DNA of 64,000 nt from Paraburkholderia youngii (GTDB taxonomy: Bacteria; Pseudomonadota; Gammaproteobacteria; Burkholderiales; Burkholderiaceae), in contig NZ_JAALDK010000001.1 in the NCBI RefSeq assembly GCF_013366925.1, positions 1,681,089-1,745,088 of the forward strand, written 5' to 3'. Below the pieces are notes generated by a model. It saw only the letters and a list, made by a program, of their open reading frames with translations. It did not search any database and was not told the origin of the DNA. The translations under genes were made by a program, and so were the position numbers. Of the stretch, positions 57,308-64,000 are shown piece by piece. How positions within the stretch are numbered: position 1 is the first letter of the stretch; every line of letters begins with the position of its first letter.

Positions 57308-57865
57308 ATGTACGAGACCATGAAGCGCCGCCCGTTCCAAAGTGCTCCGTCATCACGTCGCCGCCGTCTGCTCGGTGCTGCGCTCCTGCTCGCCGTGGCG
57401 GCGTGCGGCAAAAGAATCTGATCGAAGCTGCACGGTGTCGACCTGTCCTCGATGAAGCTGCCGGGGACGTCCCATCTGCGCGATACCAGCGGCAATCCGC
57501 GAACGCTGGAGGACTTCCGGGGCAATGTGGTCTTGCTTCTCTTCGGATACACGCGGTGTCCAGACGTGTGCCCAACGACCCTGGCTCGCGCTGCACAGAT
57601 CAAACGGTCGCTCGGAGATCAGGGTAAGGGGCCGAAGGTACTCTTTATCTCGATCGATCCTGAGCGCGACACGCCGTCGATTCTGAAGGCCTACACCGCA
57701 GCCTTCGACCCGACGTTTATCGGACCCGATTACGTAATCGACGCGAAGGGTGTGGTGCGCTTCGCGCTGCAATATGAGGAACCTGCCGAGGACAGTGCGA
57801 ACGACCTGAGACTTCTGCTCCAGGAAAATGCCGGACGCCGAATGCGTTCGTCTGCACACCAGTAA
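57308..57865 (+). pseudogene. SCO1/SenC-type copper chaperone, interrupted and internally deleted
   Basis: From ATG 57308 the frame gives a lipoprotein-like leader (LLGAALLLAVAACGK) and then a TGA at 57419. The same frame continues with 'TLEDFRGNVVLLLFGYTRCP' and DVCPTT, the CxxxC copper motif of SCO proteins. The chain then jumps from 'AAFDPTFIG' directly to 'PDYVIDAKGVVRFALQYEE', losing about 45 residues including the conserved His ligand. Two independent lesions indicate a non-functional gene, standing between a thioredoxin-fold gene and the cyo operon. Confidence 0.8.
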
Positions 57866-57930
57866 GCACGAGCGACCCATCAATGCCACTGCCGAACCCG
57901 CAGTTGCTCGCGTACAGCAAGCTCGCCGCG

Positions 57931-58875
57931 CTACCCGCCGAAACCCCTCGCAATCAGCGCGAGATGGGTTGCCGGTTGGGGCGCGGAGCCATCCACCGAC
58001 ATCGCGGCGCTCAATACGCTGACGATGATGATCGACGCAAAGAAGATCTTGCGTGCCCATCTGCCCTCGTTTGCCGCGGTGCATCCCGCGACGCCGAGCC
58101 CGAACCAGTACAACCCCGCGGCGAGCGCGGCGAGCATATAGATCTTGCCGGCATAGCCGAGGAAGCCGAGCGTCAGGGTGGCCGCCGTAAAGGCGACAAT
58201 GTAGGCCAACATGTGGCGCTTCGCCGCCGCAAAGCCTCGGACAAGCGGAAAAACGGGAATCGAAGCCGCGCGATAATCCTGGGCCCGGAAGATCGCAATC
58301 GCATACGAATGCGGTATCTGCCAGAGACTGAACATGACTAGCAATGTGACGGCGGCGGCGTCGAACCTGGTGCTCGCCGCACAGTATCCGGCCACTGGCG
58401 GCATCGCACCGGCAATGCTGCCGACTAGCGTCCCGTAAATCGAATTGCGCTTCATGTACAGGCTATACAGCCCAACATACACGGCGTAGCCGACGAGTAT
58501 CAGCGCGAGGGGCAGGACGCACCGCGTGCCCGCGTAGAGCACGTTCATGCCCGCGAGGACGAGCACGACGCCATACAGCAAGGCGGACGGCACTGATACG
58601 CTGCCGGTCACCATTGGGCGATTGCGTGTCCGGGCCATCAGGCCATCGATATCCCGGTCGATCACGTTGTTGACCACACACCCGGACGCGACGACCAGCA
58701 TGACACCGACGGCCACCAGAGCGCCCCGGAGCCAGTCGATGCTGTCGTACGAACCCAGCAGAAAACCGCCCGTGACGGCGATAAGATTGCCGATCACGAT
58801 GCCGGGCTTCGTCAGTTGCAGGTAAGGTCGATACATGGTCCGGGGGGTGTTCTTCGTCGGATGTGCGCGGCGCAT
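57931..58875 (-). CDS. cyoE: Protoheme IX farnesyltransferase (heme O synthase)
   Basis: A 314-aa, roughly nine-TM UbiA-superfamily enzyme that attaches a farnesyl group to heme B to make heme O for the bo3 oxidase. The two Asp-rich motifs are in 'NNVIDRDIDGLMARTRNRPM' and 'FSLWQIPHSYAIAIFRAQDY'. Its ATG overlaps the stop of cyoD as TGATG; an internal ATG 39 bp later (MYRPYLQLTKPG) is the alternative start. It is the last gene of cyoABCDE. Confidence 0.93.
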   Translation of the reverse strand: MRRAHPTKNTPRTMYRPYLQLTKPGIVIGNLIAVTGGFLLGSYDSIDWLRGALVAVGVMLVVASGCVVNNVIDRDIDGLMARTRNRPMVTGSVSVPSALLYGVVLVLAGMNVLYAGTRCVLPLALILVGYAVYVGLYSLYMKRNSIYGTLVGSIAGAMPPVAGYCAASTRFDAAAVTLLVMFSLWQIPHSYAIAIFRAQDYRAASIPVFPLVRGFAAAKRHMLAYIVAFTAATLTLGFLGYAGKIYMLAALAAGLYWFGLGVAGCTAANEGRWARKIFFASIIIVSVLSAAMSVDGSAPQPATHLALIARGFGG

Positions 58876-59207
58876 CAGTGGATCATCATGTTGAAGTGCG
58901 TGCTCCAGATGACCCAGACCGAGAGCGCCACGACGATGAACTGGATCACCAGCGTGAACACGAAGCTGATCAGGTTCCAGCCGCCCTCCGAGGAACGACT
59001 CATGTGCAGGAAGTACACGAGGTGCGCCACGAGTTGCAAGACCGCGAATATCACCGCCACGAGAAGCGTCGTCGCACGCGGCAGCATCGGATGCATCACC
59101 AGCGCGAACGGGATGGCCGTGAGGACGATCGAGAGGATGAAGCCCGTGTTGTAGGAATTCGCGCTGCCGTGGGCGTGGCCGGCGCGGGTAGTCGCATCGC
59201 TTGCCAT
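58875..59207 (-). CDS. cyoD: Cytochrome o ubiquinol oxidase subunit IV
   Basis: A 110-aa three-TM accessory subunit. The sequence 'YNTGFILSIVLTAIPFALVM', then 'LVAVIFAVLQLVAHLVYFLH' and 'FVFTLVIQFIVVALSVWVIW' matches CyoD length and spacing. It starts two bases after the stop of cyoC and ends overlapping cyoE. Confidence 0.92.
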   Translation of the reverse strand: MASDATTRAGHAHGSANSYNTGFILSIVLTAIPFALVMHPMLPRATTLLVAVIFAVLQLVAHLVYFLHMSRSSEGGWNLISFVFTLVIQFIVVALSVWVIWSTHFNMMIH

Positions 59208-59209
59208 GG

Positions 59210-59830
59210 TCAGAATGCTCCGATGAGATAGACAATCGTGAACACGCAGATCCAGACCAGATCCAGAAAGTGCCAGAAAAGGCTCAGGCACGAGAGGCGT
59301 GTCACATTGGTGGGTGTCAGTCCTTTGATCGCCACCTGATGCAGGAGCACCGCCATCCAGAGCAGGCCGGACCCGACATGCAGACCGTGCGTGCCGACGA
59401 GCGCGAAGAAGCCAGACAGGAACCCGCTGCGCTGCGGTCCGAAGCCGAGCGAGATCAGGTGATGGAACTCGTGTATTTCCATGCCGATGAAGACGGCGCC
59501 CAGAATGAAGGTCAGGGTCAGCCATCGGAGCACGGTGTCCTGATCGCGGCGGTGCACGGCAAGCATCGCGTAGCCGCAGGTGATGCTGGAGAGCAGCAAC
59601 ACGAACGTCTCGGCCAGCACGTACGGCAGCTCGAAGATGCCCTTCGGGCCGGGGCCACCTGCAAATGCGCCGCTCAATACGGCGTACGACGCGAACAGTG
59701 AACCGAACAGGATGCAGTCGGACATCAGGTAGATCCACATGCCCAGCACCTTGCGCGAGCCCGTGTCGTGGCCATCACGCGCATGCTCATCCTCAGTCTC
59801 GATTGTTTCAATTAGTGTTTGCGTAGACAT
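59210..59830 (-). CDS. cyoC: Cytochrome o ubiquinol oxidase subunit III
   Basis: A 206-aa, five-TM subunit. Recognisable segments are '[20 protein letters not shown]', '[19 protein letters not shown]', '[19 protein letters not shown]' and '[12 protein letters not shown]', then '[20 protein letters not shown]'. It overlaps the end of cyoB by 23 bp, so the two are translationally linked. Confidence 0.93.
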   Translation of the reverse strand: MSTQTLIETIETEDEHARDGHDTGSRKVLGMWIYLMSDCILFGSLFASYAVLSGAFAGGPGPKGIFELPYVLAETFVLLLSSITCGYAMLAVHRRDQDTVLRWLTLTFILGAVFIGMEIHEFHHLISLGFGPQRSGFLSGFFALVGTHGLHVGSGLLWMAVLLHQVAIKGLTPTNVTRLSCLSLFWHFLDLVWICVFTIVYLIGAF

Positions 59831-61805
59831 GGTTCAGATCTCGTTTCATGAGAGCAACGGGTGCTTTCTCGATCCGTGCGATTTCGTCGGCCGGAACGTA
59901 ATAGTCGATATCGTCGTTATAAGAGCGGACGATCACCGTCGCGATTGTGGCAACGAAGCTGGCCCCCACCAGCCACCAGATGTGCCAGATCAGCGCGAAG
60001 CACAGCAGCAGGATGAATACACCGAGGATGAACGGCACACCGGTGCTGCGCGGCATATGAATCGGCTCGTACTTCTTCGGGCGCGGCGGCAGTCCGCGTT
60101 TCTTCGCCACGTAGAATGCGTCGACGGCATCCACGCACGGAACCACGGCGAAGTTGTAGAACGGCGGCGGCGACGACGTCGACCACTCCAGCGTGCGTGC
60201 ATTCCATGGATCGCCTGTGACGTCGAGATTCTGCTTGCGCTCGCGGATACTGACGAGAATCTGCGCGATGAGGAGTCCAATCCCCGCAAGGATGAAGACC
60301 GCGCCCACCCACGCGACCTGGAGATACGGCGTCCAGGCGGGGTTGTCATAGTGATTCAGGCGCCGGGTCATGCCCATGAAGCCGAGCATGTAAAGCGGCA
60401 TGAACGCGAGATAGAAGCCAATCACCCAGCACCAGAACGAGTATTTGCCGAGACGCTCGTTAAGCTTGAAGCCGAAGACCTTTGGGAACCAGTAGTTCAA
60501 GCCGGCGAAATAGCCAAACAACCCGCCTGCGATGACCGTATTGTGGAAGTGGGCGACGAGAAACAGGCTGTTGTGAAGCAGGAAGTCAGCCCCCGGAATG
60601 GCGAGCAAAACGCCGGTCATGCCGCCAATCGTGAACGTCACGAGGAACGCCAGCGTCCAGAGCATAGGCGTCGTGAACTCGACGCGCCCGCGGTATATCG
60701 TGAACAACCACGTGAAGATCTTCACACCGGTTGGAACCGCGATGATCATCGTCATAATGCCGAAGAAGCTGTTGACGTCCGCGCCGGAACCCATCGTGAA
60801 GAAGTGGTGCAGCCAGACGAGGAACGACAGGATACCGATTGCCAGCGTCGCGCCCACCATCGACTTGTAGCCGAACAGCTTCTTTCGGGCGAACGTCGAG
60901 GTAACCTCGGAAAAGATTCCGAATGACGGGAGAACGAGGATGTACACCTCTGGGTGCCCCCACGCCCATACGAGGTTCACGTACATCGTCGGATTACCGC
61001 CGAACTCGTTCGTATAAAAATGGAAGCCCAGGTAGCGATCAAGCGCCAGCGCAGCGAGCGCAACGGTCAGGATCGGGAAGGCGGCAATGATGATCACGCT
61101 CGTGACGAACACCGTCCACGTGAAGATCGGCATCTTCATCAGCGTCATGCCCGGCGCGCGCATCCGGAGAATGGTCACGAAGAGGTTAACGCCCGTCAAC
61201 AGCGTTCCGAGACCCGATGCCTGCAGCGACCATATGTAGTAGTCCACCCCCACTCCGGGACTGAACTTTATGTCCGACAATGGTGGATAAGCGACCCAGC
61301 CTGTCTGCGCGAATTCGCCGACGCCGAGCGACAGCATGACGAGCACGACACCCACGACGAACAGCCAGAAGCTGAAGGCGTTCAGGTATGGGTACGCCAT
61401 GTCGCGAGCCCCGATCTGAAGCGGCACGACGATGTTCATCAGGCCCACGACGAACGGCGTCGCGGCGAAGAAGATCATGATCACGCCGTGCGCCGTGAAG
61501 ATCTGGTCATAGTGATGCGGCGGCAGGTAGCCCAGGTGCCCGGGACCGGCGAGCGCAAGCTGCGTCCGCATCATGATGGCGTCGGCGAAGCCGCGGATCA
61601 GCATCACGATCGCCACGAAGATGTACATGATGCCAATACGCTTGTGGTCGACCGAGGTGATCCAGTCGTTCCAGAGCACCGTCCATTTTCTGAAGTAGGT
61701 GATCGCGCCCAGAACAGCCACGCCCCCGAGCACGATGCCCGCCAGGGTGACCGCGATGATGGGCTCGTGCAGCGGCACGTCCGCCCATGTCAATTTGCCG
61801 AACAT
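59808..61805 (-). CDS. cyoB: Cytochrome o ubiquinol oxidase subunit I
   Basis: The 665-aa catalytic subunit. The quinol-site region '[13 protein letters not shown]' and '[13 protein letters not shown]' mark it as a bo3-type enzyme. The proton-pumping and binuclear centre residues are present: '[14 protein letters not shown]' (CuB His and cross-linked Tyr), 'WLHHFFTMG' (two CuB His) and '[12 protein letters not shown]' (heme His ligands). It reduces O2 to water with electrons from ubiquinol and pumps protons. ATG 61805 is preferred; the longer frame to 61886 overlaps cyoA. Confidence 0.95.
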   Translation of the reverse strand: MFGKLTWADVPLHEPIIAVTLAGIVLGGVAVLGAITYFRKWTVLWNDWITSVDHKRIGIMYIFVAIVMLIRGFADAIMMRTQLALAGPGHLGYLPPHHYDQIFTAHGVIMIFFAATPFVVGLMNIVVPLQIGARDMAYPYLNAFSFWLFVVGVVLVMLSLGVGEFAQTGWVAYPPLSDIKFSPGVGVDYYIWSLQASGLGTLLTGVNLFVTILRMRAPGMTLMKMPIFTWTVFVTSVIIIAAFPILTVALAALALDRYLGFHFYTNEFGGNPTMYVNLVWAWGHPEVYILVLPSFGIFSEVTSTFARKKLFGYKSMVGATLAIGILSFLVWLHHFFTMGSGADVNSFFGIMTMIIAVPTGVKIFTWLFTIYRGRVEFTTPMLWTLAFLVTFTIGGMTGVLLAIPGADFLLHNSLFLVAHFHNTVIAGGLFGYFAGLNYWFPKVFGFKLNERLGKYSFWCWVIGFYLAFMPLYMLGFMGMTRRLNHYDNPAWTPYLQVAWVGAVFILAGIGLLIAQILVSIRERKQNLDVTGDPWNARTLEWSTSSPPPFYNFAVVPCVDAVDAFYVAKKRGLPPRPKKYEPIHMPRSTGVPFILGVFILLLCFALIWHIWWLVGASFVATIATVIVRSYNDDIDYYVPADEIARIEKAPVALMKRDLNHVYANTN

Positions 61806-61812
61806 GGATGTG

Positions 61813-62718
61813 TTACTCCTCTCTTTTCGACGAAGCGCTGACGTCGAGAGCAGCTTGCGCCGCGGCGTCCGCTCCCGGGCCAACATATTGGTCGATCACC
61901 GCCTTGAAAAGGCCCGGCTGAACCTGCGAGAACTGGACGATCGCAGTACCCTGGCTGGGCCTTGCCACTTTCTGGAAGGTGTTGAAATCGAGCCTGTTAG
62001 GCGATGTCTGGACCTGCTTCACCCAGTGCTGGAAGTCAGCCTCGCTGGTGGCGGTCGCGATGAACTTCATGTCGGAGAAACCGGGTCCATTGAAATTGCC
62101 CGACATGCCACGAAATTTCCCCTCCTCGTTTGCCATGAGGTGCAGCTGGGTCCGCATGCCTGCCATCGCATAAATCTGGCCGCCGAGCTGGGGAATGAAG
62201 AAGGTCCCCATTGTTGAGTTGGAGGTGATGCTGAACGTCACCTCGCGATGTGCCGGAAATACCAGTTGATTGATCGTGGCGATTCCCAGCTCTGGATAGA
62301 TGAAGATCCACTTCCAGTCGGTTGCGATGACATCGACGTTGATGGGCTGGCCGGGCACGTCGAGCGACCGGTACGGATCCAGCTCGTGTGTCGATTTCCA
62401 CACGATGATTGCCAGTGTGACGATGATCAGGATCGGGATACCCCACACCACCGCTTCGATCCGCGTTGAATGTGCCCACTCGGGCATATACGTGGCGTTG
62501 TGATTCGACGACCGGTACTGCCCCGCAAAGACAAAGGTCAGCACGATGGCCGGCAAGACCACAATCAGCATCAACGCGATGCATAGGATGATGAGGTCGC
62601 GCTCCTGAAGGCCGACACTGCCCTTCGTGTTGAACAGGACCCAGCTGCAGCCACCGAGGCTTGACAGCCCTGCGATTATTGCAGCGGGACGAAGAACTTT
62701 CCGGCAGATTTCTCTCAT
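61813..62718 (-). CDS. cyoA: Cytochrome o ubiquinol oxidase subunit II
   Basis: A 301-aa lipoprotein-type subunit with lipobox LGGC near residue 24, two TM helices ([20 protein letters not shown] and '[20 protein letters not shown]') and a periplasmic cupredoxin domain. The CuA-ligand Cys pair and His of cytochrome c oxidases are absent ('[20 protein letters not shown]'), as expected for a quinol oxidase. It is the first gene of the operon, with motif copy G 105 bp before its start. Confidence 0.94.
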   Translation of the reverse strand: MREICRKVLRPAAIIAGLSSLGGCSWVLFNTKGSVGLQERDLIILCIALMLIVVLPAIVLTFVFAGQYRSSNHNATYMPEWAHSTRIEAVVWGIPILIIVTLAIIVWKSTHELDPYRSLDVPGQPINVDVIATDWKWIFIYPELGIATINQLVFPAHREVTFSITSNSTMGTFFIPQLGGQIYAMAGMRTQLHLMANEEGKFRGMSGNFNGPGFSDMKFIATATSEADFQHWVKQVQTSPNRLDFNTFQKVARPSQGTAIVQFSQVQPGLFKAVIDQYVGPGADAAAQAALDVSASSKREE

Positions 62719-62822
62719 ACAGGCACCTTGCTCTATGGCCGCTCTGAAAGCGGCAGGGAAAGGGTTGAAGGAAGAGGAACTTCATTCGATGGAGAAAAGC
62801 TTAAGCGCAAGGTGGCGCACAA

Positions 62823-62903
62823 CTCAAATGCACAATGGTGTGGGAACATCGCCGCATCGACACGAGTGAATCTCTATTCACACCTCACCCAAAGTGTCAT
62901 TGC
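62823..62903 (-). promoter_or_regulatory. Two-box regulatory element, copy G (upstream of cyoA)
   Basis: On the minus strand box 1 GCAATGACACTTTGGG starts at 62903 and box 2, GATGTTCCCACACC followed by ATTGTGCATTTGAG, starts at 62850, 53 bp later. The cyoA start at 62718 lies 105 bp beyond, matching the geometry at cydA (copy B). Confidence 0.7.
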
Positions 62904-63167
62904 GGCCACATAGGGCATGGCCTAAATTCGTTCACAGGCCGACGCTCCAAACGCAGGTCTGCCGCACGTCCACGCATGACATCCCCTAGTCGGCGAAAGA
63001 TTCTTCGTAAATGCACGCGATATGTATAAACCGTAAGGTGCCGCTAGAGCCGTGGCAGCAGAACTATCAACCTTTAACCGCAACGCCCGCTTAGTGCATT
63101 GAACGTGACTTTTCTTCATGGCGGGTGCGCCATGAGGACACGTGTCCCGCTCAGAGGAGGATTTCTC

Positions 63168-63656
63168 GTGCATCCCAAGAAAGCAACCAACATGATCGAC
63201 CCGATGGACTACAAGGACGTCTTATCCGAACGTATTCCCAAAGAACCCGTCGAGTTAGCGAAAAAATGGGACCTGCTTTTCAGCGCATCTGTCATCGCGG
63301 TATGCGTCTGGGCAGTGATTGAGACACCTTTGGAGCTTGGTGGCGCGCTTGATCCAACCGCGCTGCTTGCCTTGGTGGCGTCGGAGGTACTGCTCGGCCT
63401 CACTGGCACGGCTGCCGTAGCCAACCTGCGCTTTGCCCGTCAGTTCTTTACGTTCATCTGTGGAGTGAGCGTATTCGCCTTGGCACCAGCGCTACCCCTT
63501 GAGTACACGCGCTACGTTGCCATCGCAATCTTCTCGACGATTGAGTGCATTGCCAAAGCAGCGTGCGTTGCATCATTCGCCATCGCGTCGTTGGCGGGAG
63601 ACAGTGTTGGCGTTCACTTGAGCGTAAGAAAACGCACGACCAACGACCAAACATGA
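63168..63656 (+). CDS. Four-TM membrane protein, paralogue of 33817-34299
   Basis: A 162-aa protein; GTG 63168 has AGAGGAGG seven bases upstream and is preferred over ATG 63099. It is built like its paralogue: a charged N-terminus, then 'VIAVCVWAVIETPLELGGAL', 'LALVASEVLLGLTGTAAVAN', 'FFTFICGVSVFALAPALPLE' and a last helix with 'TIECIAKAACVASFAIASLA'. 'FICxxSVFAxAPALPLEYT' is common to both. This copy is not embedded in an efflux operon and stands alone next to motif copy G. Function is unknown. Confidence 0.7.
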   Translation: MHPKKATNMIDPMDYKDVLSERIPKEPVELAKKWDLLFSASVIAVCVWAVIETPLELGGALDPTALLALVASEVLLGLTGTAAVANLRFARQFFTFICGVSVFALAPALPLEYTRYVAIAIFSTIECIAKAACVASFAIASLAGDSVGVHLSVRKRTTNDQT

Positions 63657-63905
63657 GCTTGTGAGCCGCATTGTATCGGCCAAATCAGAGCGCCAGGCGG
63701 CCAGCGTCGACCCTTTGTGGGTCAGACGCAAGGCGCTTACGTGCAATCGCTCATACGAACGCGGCGCAGCATCAGTGCTAGACACCCCCGGATCGATGCT
63801 CGATTCGTCGCTAGCCGATCGGGAGCAGCGGGAGCTGGCGCGCACACGGCTTCCTGATGCATGGTCAGGTCGCTCGCGTAGTCTTCCGGCGATATGCCGA
63901 CCGCT

Positions 63906-64000
63906 TTACGCGACTTTTTGCAGCGCGGCGTTGGGCGCGCGGTCATGATGAAGTCTTCGCGCCATGCTGATCAGTTCGGCGAGCGAGCGTGCGTTCATCT
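63906..64000 (-). CDS. FixJ/LuxR-type response regulator, C-terminal end (continues beyond window)
   Basis: The last 30 codons of a minus-strand gene: 'MNARSLAELISMARRLHHDR' before a TAA at 63906-63908. The 'MxARSLxELxxxAxRL' pattern is the end of the HTH output domain of FixJ-type regulators, and the IS-split gene here ends similarly (MDARSLPELVNIAGRL). The start and receiver domain lie outside the window. Confidence 0.6.
   Translation of the reverse strand, partial: MNARSLAELISMARRLHHDRAPNAALQKVA

Noticed and set aside
59739..60926. Long plus-strand open frame opposite cyoB (395 codons), and 60954-61841
   Set aside because: Antisense to a clear, full-length oxidase gene; the translation is rich in Arg, His and Glu and has no family character, as expected for the shadow of a high-GC gene.
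35246..62903. Interpreting the two-box element as FNR/Anr sites, sigma-54 promoters or a transposable repeat
   Set aside because: No TTGAT-N4-ATCAA or TGGCAC-N5-TTGC arrangement fits, and the copies share only the boxes, not the spacer or flanks, so they are not copies of a mobile repeat.
1..64000. CRISPR array, rRNA or tRNA genes
   Set aside because: No regularly spaced direct repeats and no tRNA/rRNA-like segments were recognised on reading; an exhaustive covariance search was not possible.

Overview
The base composition, codon use and gene families point to a member of the Burkholderiaceae, probably Paraburkholderia or Caballeronia. The strongest pointers are the DUF3331 gene, the trifunctional Ser/Thr kinase-ATPase-histidine kinase, and the many LysR, AraC/GlxA and TetR regulators beside small catabolic operons. 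This is inference from family content; no rRNA, tRNA or housekeeping marker lies in the window. The mixture of catabolic operons, broken genes, one insertion sequence and duplicated genes suggests a secondary chromosome or megaplasmid.

Layout. 0-5 kb: the end of a CaiB/BaiF CoA-transferase, an ACS-family MFS transporter, a TetR regulator and a 14-TM DHA2 exporter. 5-6 kb: remnants of a GlxA-type regulator and a hydrolase. 6-11.2 kb: a co-directional catabolic operon (MaoC hydratase, flavin reductase-like protein, hydrolase fused to an NTF2-like domain, second hydrolase, enoyl-CoA hydratase) ending in a LysR regulator. 11.3-15 kb: an Asp-nucleophile hydrolase, then a coupled tautomerase / NTF2-like / secreted protein operon divergent from an intact GlxA regulator. 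15-18.9 kb: decayed DNA (5'-truncated epoxide hydrolase, filamentous haemagglutinin scrap, frameshifted DUF932 gene) with one intact DUF6130 protein.

18.9-28.9 kb: a signalling cluster with a 1830-aa kinase/ATPase/histidine kinase, a PAS-PAS-GAF-PAS histidine kinase, a receiver-only response regulator, and a FixJ/LuxR-type response regulator split by a 902-bp IS5-family (IS427-like) element. 28.9-34.5 kb: a tightly coupled tripartite efflux operon (small protein, 4-TM protein, YtcA, HlyD adaptor, FUSC pump, outer-membrane factor).

34.6-64 kb: a respiratory and stress island. It holds an LRAT-like protein, a two-TM potassium channel, cydAB-type quinol oxidase, DUF3331, NDH-2, a CoA-thioester catabolic operon (YWTD protein, hydroxyacyl-CoA dehydrogenase, acyl-CoA dehydrogenase, two enoyl-CoA hydratases, CoA-transferase), a patatin/3-hydroxybutyrate dehydrogenase pair, a second YWTD protein, an MscS channel with a cNMP-like domain, a Tat-exported protein, a thioredoxin-fold protein, a broken SCO gene, the cyoABCDE bo3 oxidase operon, a paralogue of the efflux operon's 4-TM protein, and the end of a FixJ-type regulator at the right edge.

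The most notable signal is a two-box DNA element found seven times, only in 35-63 kb. Box 1 resembles GCAATTACACTTTGGG. About 50 bp later comes a GGTGT/ACACC palindrome followed by TCGTGCAATTGAG. It sits upstream of the potassium channel, cydA, the YWTD operon (divergent from ndh), the MscS channel and cyoA, and two decayed copies remain near broken genes. It looks like an uncharacterised operator that ties the island into one regulon.
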